A stretch of 64,000 bases of DNA, taken from contig JAAOOA010000033.1 of assembly GCA_012861695.1 (NCBI GenBank), positions 18,639,934 to 18,703,933 of the forward strand, in the 5' to 3' direction. The stretch comes from Trematomus loennbergii (taxonomy: Eukaryota; Chordata; Actinopteri; Perciformes; Nototheniidae). Numbering within the stretch: the first letter of the stretch is position 1; each line of letters begins with the position of its first letter. The notes below the pieces were generated by a model, which saw nothing but the letters and a program-made list of their open reading frames with translations, did not search any database and was not told the DNA's origin. Shown piece after piece: positions 60,788 to 64,000 of this stretch. A program made the translations under genes and the position numbers.

Positions 60788-63700
60788 GTGAGTGTGAACG
60801 CTACAGTTTACATTTTTCTCTGCTTTTCTCACGTGTTGGCATATTTGGCTAGAAACTAAAGCTTACATTTTTTTTATTTTAAGGAAAATGGAGCAAATGA
60901 GCATTACATTTTTACAATTCATAAAAAAGGAAATACCCCATCTGTTTATTGTAAAGCTCAAATCATTGTCATAATGTCAGGTTTTAAATGCTACGTATTT
61001 TTACTTGAAAGAGTCCTGCAGGTTTGTTAGGCTCAAAAACCTGCCAGAGAGCTTTCTTACATATATTATTAAGCAGATAAAAACTGTATCAAAAACCTTT
61101 CCTCAAGGAATCAACCAGCATGACAGCTAGTTTTATAAAAGCACAAACAATCAGTTCACCCTGGATTCACCTTTAAAGTAATTTACTTCATTTATGTTGC
61201 AGTCATAGCTCATAAATCCTGATGGTTTCACAGCAGCACCGGTTAACAGGCTAGTCCTATTGTTGCTTCACCTGTGTGATACACTGTTGTAAATAAATGC
61301 AAAACTCAGCTGAAATTATTTTCCATTCACCCAACGCTGCATTAGCATTCCAAAACATCCCGGCCCAAGGGAACAATAAACTGTGATGTTAGCTAAAAAA
61401 AAAACATCAAACAGTTGAATGCAGTCTATGCACTACTCCTTGTTTTATGCACATCTGCACATTGGGGATGTAAAGGTTCATATTTCAGTTACAAATTACA
61501 ACATGGGCTACTCATGATTACAAACATTTGCACAACAAATAGTGTAATCATAAATGGGATTTAATAGAAATGTAAACGGATGTGCATGGACACAACTGAG
61601 TAGTTAGGTTGAGGTTAATATGTTTGTTTGGAATTTGTGTATTGAATTTATGCAGTATATGACAGACATCTGCACTCACAAAATGTGGGTTGTAAATTCC
61701 AAAGGTTGAATTTGATTGTTTAGATGAATCACCAACTTGTTTGATTGGTCATTGTTCTGGCCATAATTTGTGCTTAAAATACTCACAAAACACTTCATTT
61801 GTATACCAAACATTACAAAGAAAGCTATTTCTAGTAAACTGGACTTACATGGTCACTTATCCTACAGTTTTGACACAGAAACAATGTGTACAAAAATGTT
61901 CCTGTGCTGGATAACTTTGTATTTGCTGTTTTTCTTTGGAAGGTTTGAATGATTAATTATGTGATACGTTGCCAACATTGCCTACTATCTTGTCAATGGA
62001 AAATGTGCCATGACTCAAATTAACACAATTGAGTGTAAAATCTCTCTGATGTTGTGCTTGCAGGTACTTGTGTTGCTTTGTTGTTCGATTATACTATTCA
62101 AAAAGGATTACAAAATAAAAATAGTCAACTATTTTGTTTGATTTCTTAAAATCCAAACCTCTTTGTAATACTTTTTATAACTGATAACGAGAAAAAATAA
62201 TGTAATTTATTGATTTATTTGAGCAGTTTTCTTCACTCCTTTGGTGTGACTGATAGAATGCTGAATTATTGAATTCATGGCTGAGAAAAATGTTTTGCCT
62301 TATTCATGCACAATGAGTAAGTGTAGTATGTTTAAGCTAAATTATGCATATTACAGAAATGTCACTGAACAAAAATCCTTCATCCATAGTGTGTGGCACA
62401 CTTTTATGGCTGATTGGGGAAGAAACAGTGTTTTCAACCCCCGGAGCTAAAGACTGCATCTAAGCAGATTGAACGTGAGAATGATGAGGAATGAGCAGAG
62501 CTTTGTGCTTGATGATGACTTTCATTTCATTCTGCACCACTGTGTTCACATATGTCTTCTACTGTATGCTTCAAACAACATTGTAATACAACAAAAAAGA
62601 GCTGTAGAGGTACCAGATGTACAGAAGATTGTTCTGTATTTTATGTGAGAAAAGCAGGAACCTTCCCGTGATATCTGTTATGAAAGTTTTGCTTAAGTGC
62701 CATTTGTGTTATTTATCCAAATCAACAAATAGGCTAAATGGATTTATTTAATTCTTTCATTGAAGGAAATAAGCATCCTTCTGACACCAACTCATTTCAT
62801 GGCAACACAACCCACATTTCAGACTTTGCAAATGTGACAAAACAATAACTAAATCTAATAAAATTGCTTTATTTCTTACAGAAAGGATATTGAGACCAAC
62901 TGTTTCATGTTGCCTTGAAAATCCCTTTTTTTATTATGAAAATGGCTGTAAGTTGTTTATATAATAGTAGTAGACCATGGTTATTGACGTCAATTTTTTA
63001 AATATTATATAGAATATTATAGTGAAAACTGTAAATTCTAAACTATTATTAACTTGTAGAAACCATAAAATGAAAAAGCTCTAGTCTCTAAATATTTACC
63101 ATTGATATTCTATGAAGTTTCCAGGAAATTATTATCTAAAAATCACCATTGACCATGAATGTCTTTACAGTGGTCAATGACAGAGGTCAATGAGGAAGTG
63201 CCTTAAACCTGCATTCCTTCTATGGCCAGCAGGACGAAGAGAAGTCTGACTGTATAGAGGTCTATGAAAAAATGCCCCAACTCACCTTATTATTACCTCA
63301 GTAAACATGTTCCTAATGCGTTTATGGTCTCAATTGCAAGTTTTAGGTATTCTTCAATACAACAATGTTCATCTTATAAATAACGGTCCCATTTAGAGTA
63401 AAATAGATGATAAAGTAGGTTATGCTTTAGGGTGTGGCTACTATGTGACTGACAAGTCACTACCATGGTGTGGTCGGGTCCCGTTGCTGTCAGTGTTTTA
63501 GTTTTAGAATATTTACCCTTTCGCGTTGTGTTTTCAGATCCAAAAAGTTAGTTGTAAGACTTTGATTGCCTATAAGTCTTATTCAGCAATTTGCTACGCT
63601 GAACTCTCTCGTGTCTCTTCTAGTTCCAAAAAACCCTGATTGCGACAGGAAAAACCAAGACAGGAAAGTAAAAAAAAAACATATGGCGACGTCCAAAATT

Positions 63701-64000
63701 CCAAAAACGATGCTTCATAAGCATTGTCGACAGATCAATACCGTATGCCAGGTAAAAATCTCTGAGTTTGAAAAAAGCTTAGAGATTGTTTGCAACACAA
63801 GCGCATATTATACACATTTGTAATTTTAACAAGTTAATACCTAGTTACAAGGATATACATTTATATGTTCACAGCAATCCCAGGATTCTGTAGATTCTCT
63901 ACCAGTTGTGTTATTTTTAAGGGAGAGTTTTTCTCAGCTGTCATATTAGAATCACACCAGCACACAGGCTATATTTACAATCACTATAAAACAACTGGCT
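60788..64000 (+). other. fgf11 intron 1 (5' part, continues past the window)
   Basis: The donor GTGAGT directly follows exon 1. I saw no segment encoding the expected second exon (a QLKGIVT-like start) up to the right edge, so intron 1 exceeds 3.2 kb; FHF genes usually have a long first intron. The stretch 60.8-63.18 kb is AT-rich and without recognisable features. A family A repeat occupies 63.18-63.75 kb. Confidence 0.75.
63180..63750 (+). repeat. Dispersed repeat family A, copy 4 (uninterrupted)
   Basis: GTGCCTTAAACCTGCATTCC, TATGGCCAGCAGGACGAAG, GACTGTATAGAGGTCTATG, CCTCAGTAAACATGTTCCTA, GGTCCCATTTAGAGTAAAAT, GGGTGTGGCTACTATGTGAC and TAGTTCCAAAAAACCCTGAT form the fullest copy in the window. 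It lies in fgf11 intron 1. The CTCF-like position is decayed. Confidence 0.75.

Noticed and set aside
60788..64000. Search for fgf11 exon 2
   Set aside because: No segment encoding the expected QLKGIVT-type start with an acceptor was seen; the frame at 63566-63823 belongs to family A repeat copy 4.

Overview
This window looks like a gene-poor stretch of a ray-finned (teleost) fish chromosome. It is AT-rich and full of long CA/GT microsatellites. It carries many short non-autonomous DNA transposons of the kind common in teleosts (hAT-like elements with 8-bp target duplications, and MITE-like elements bounded by TTAA). It also holds LINE 3' ends with GATG/GATA tails and old dispersed repeats. 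The only recognisable coding sequence is a vertebrate one. There is no sign of bacterial, phage or CRISPR content.

Genes. One coding exon is recognised with high confidence: the first (A-type) exon of fgf11, an intracellular fibroblast growth factor homologous factor, on the + strand at 60596-60787. It has an in-frame upstream stop, a good start context and a consensus splice donor. The rest of the gene lies beyond the right edge. A second candidate first coding exon lies on the - strand at 24148-24206 in a CpG-retaining, promoter-like block (23.2-24.65 kb) with a GA-rich leader and a palindromic CRE. It would encode a signal peptide of an unidentified secreted or membrane protein transcribed leftward. 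A third, weaker protein-like segment is on the - strand at 16145-16553. If both promoters are real, the two genes are divergent and separated by about 36 kb of non-coding DNA.

Layout. 0-13 kb: a cluster of MITEs (2.65-3.84, 7.67-8.06, 8.33-8.86 and 9.08-9.92 kb) and a hAT element nested in an older element (10.28-12.52 kb). 13-26 kb: mostly unique DNA, with the candidate - strand exon. 26-31 kb: LINE 3' end, GATG array, palindrome, and a three-level nest at 30 kb. 33-44 kb: microsatellites, an L2-type LINE remnant, a probable solo LTR inside another repeat, and two nested hAT elements (42.12-43.46 kb). 46-57 kb: old repeats, a large inverted repeat pair (52.2-53.6 kb), and two copies of dispersed family 'A' each split by a different transposon. 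57-64 kb: fgf11 promoter, first exon and start of intron 1, with another family A copy near the right end.

The most informative structure is the record of nested insertions, where 8-bp or TTAA duplications give exact element boundaries. I did not find a previously undescribed multi-gene system. The observations most worth checking are the unidentified signal-peptide exon, the recurrent splitting of family A copies (which carry CTCF-like motifs), and the inverted pair at 52-53.6 kb.
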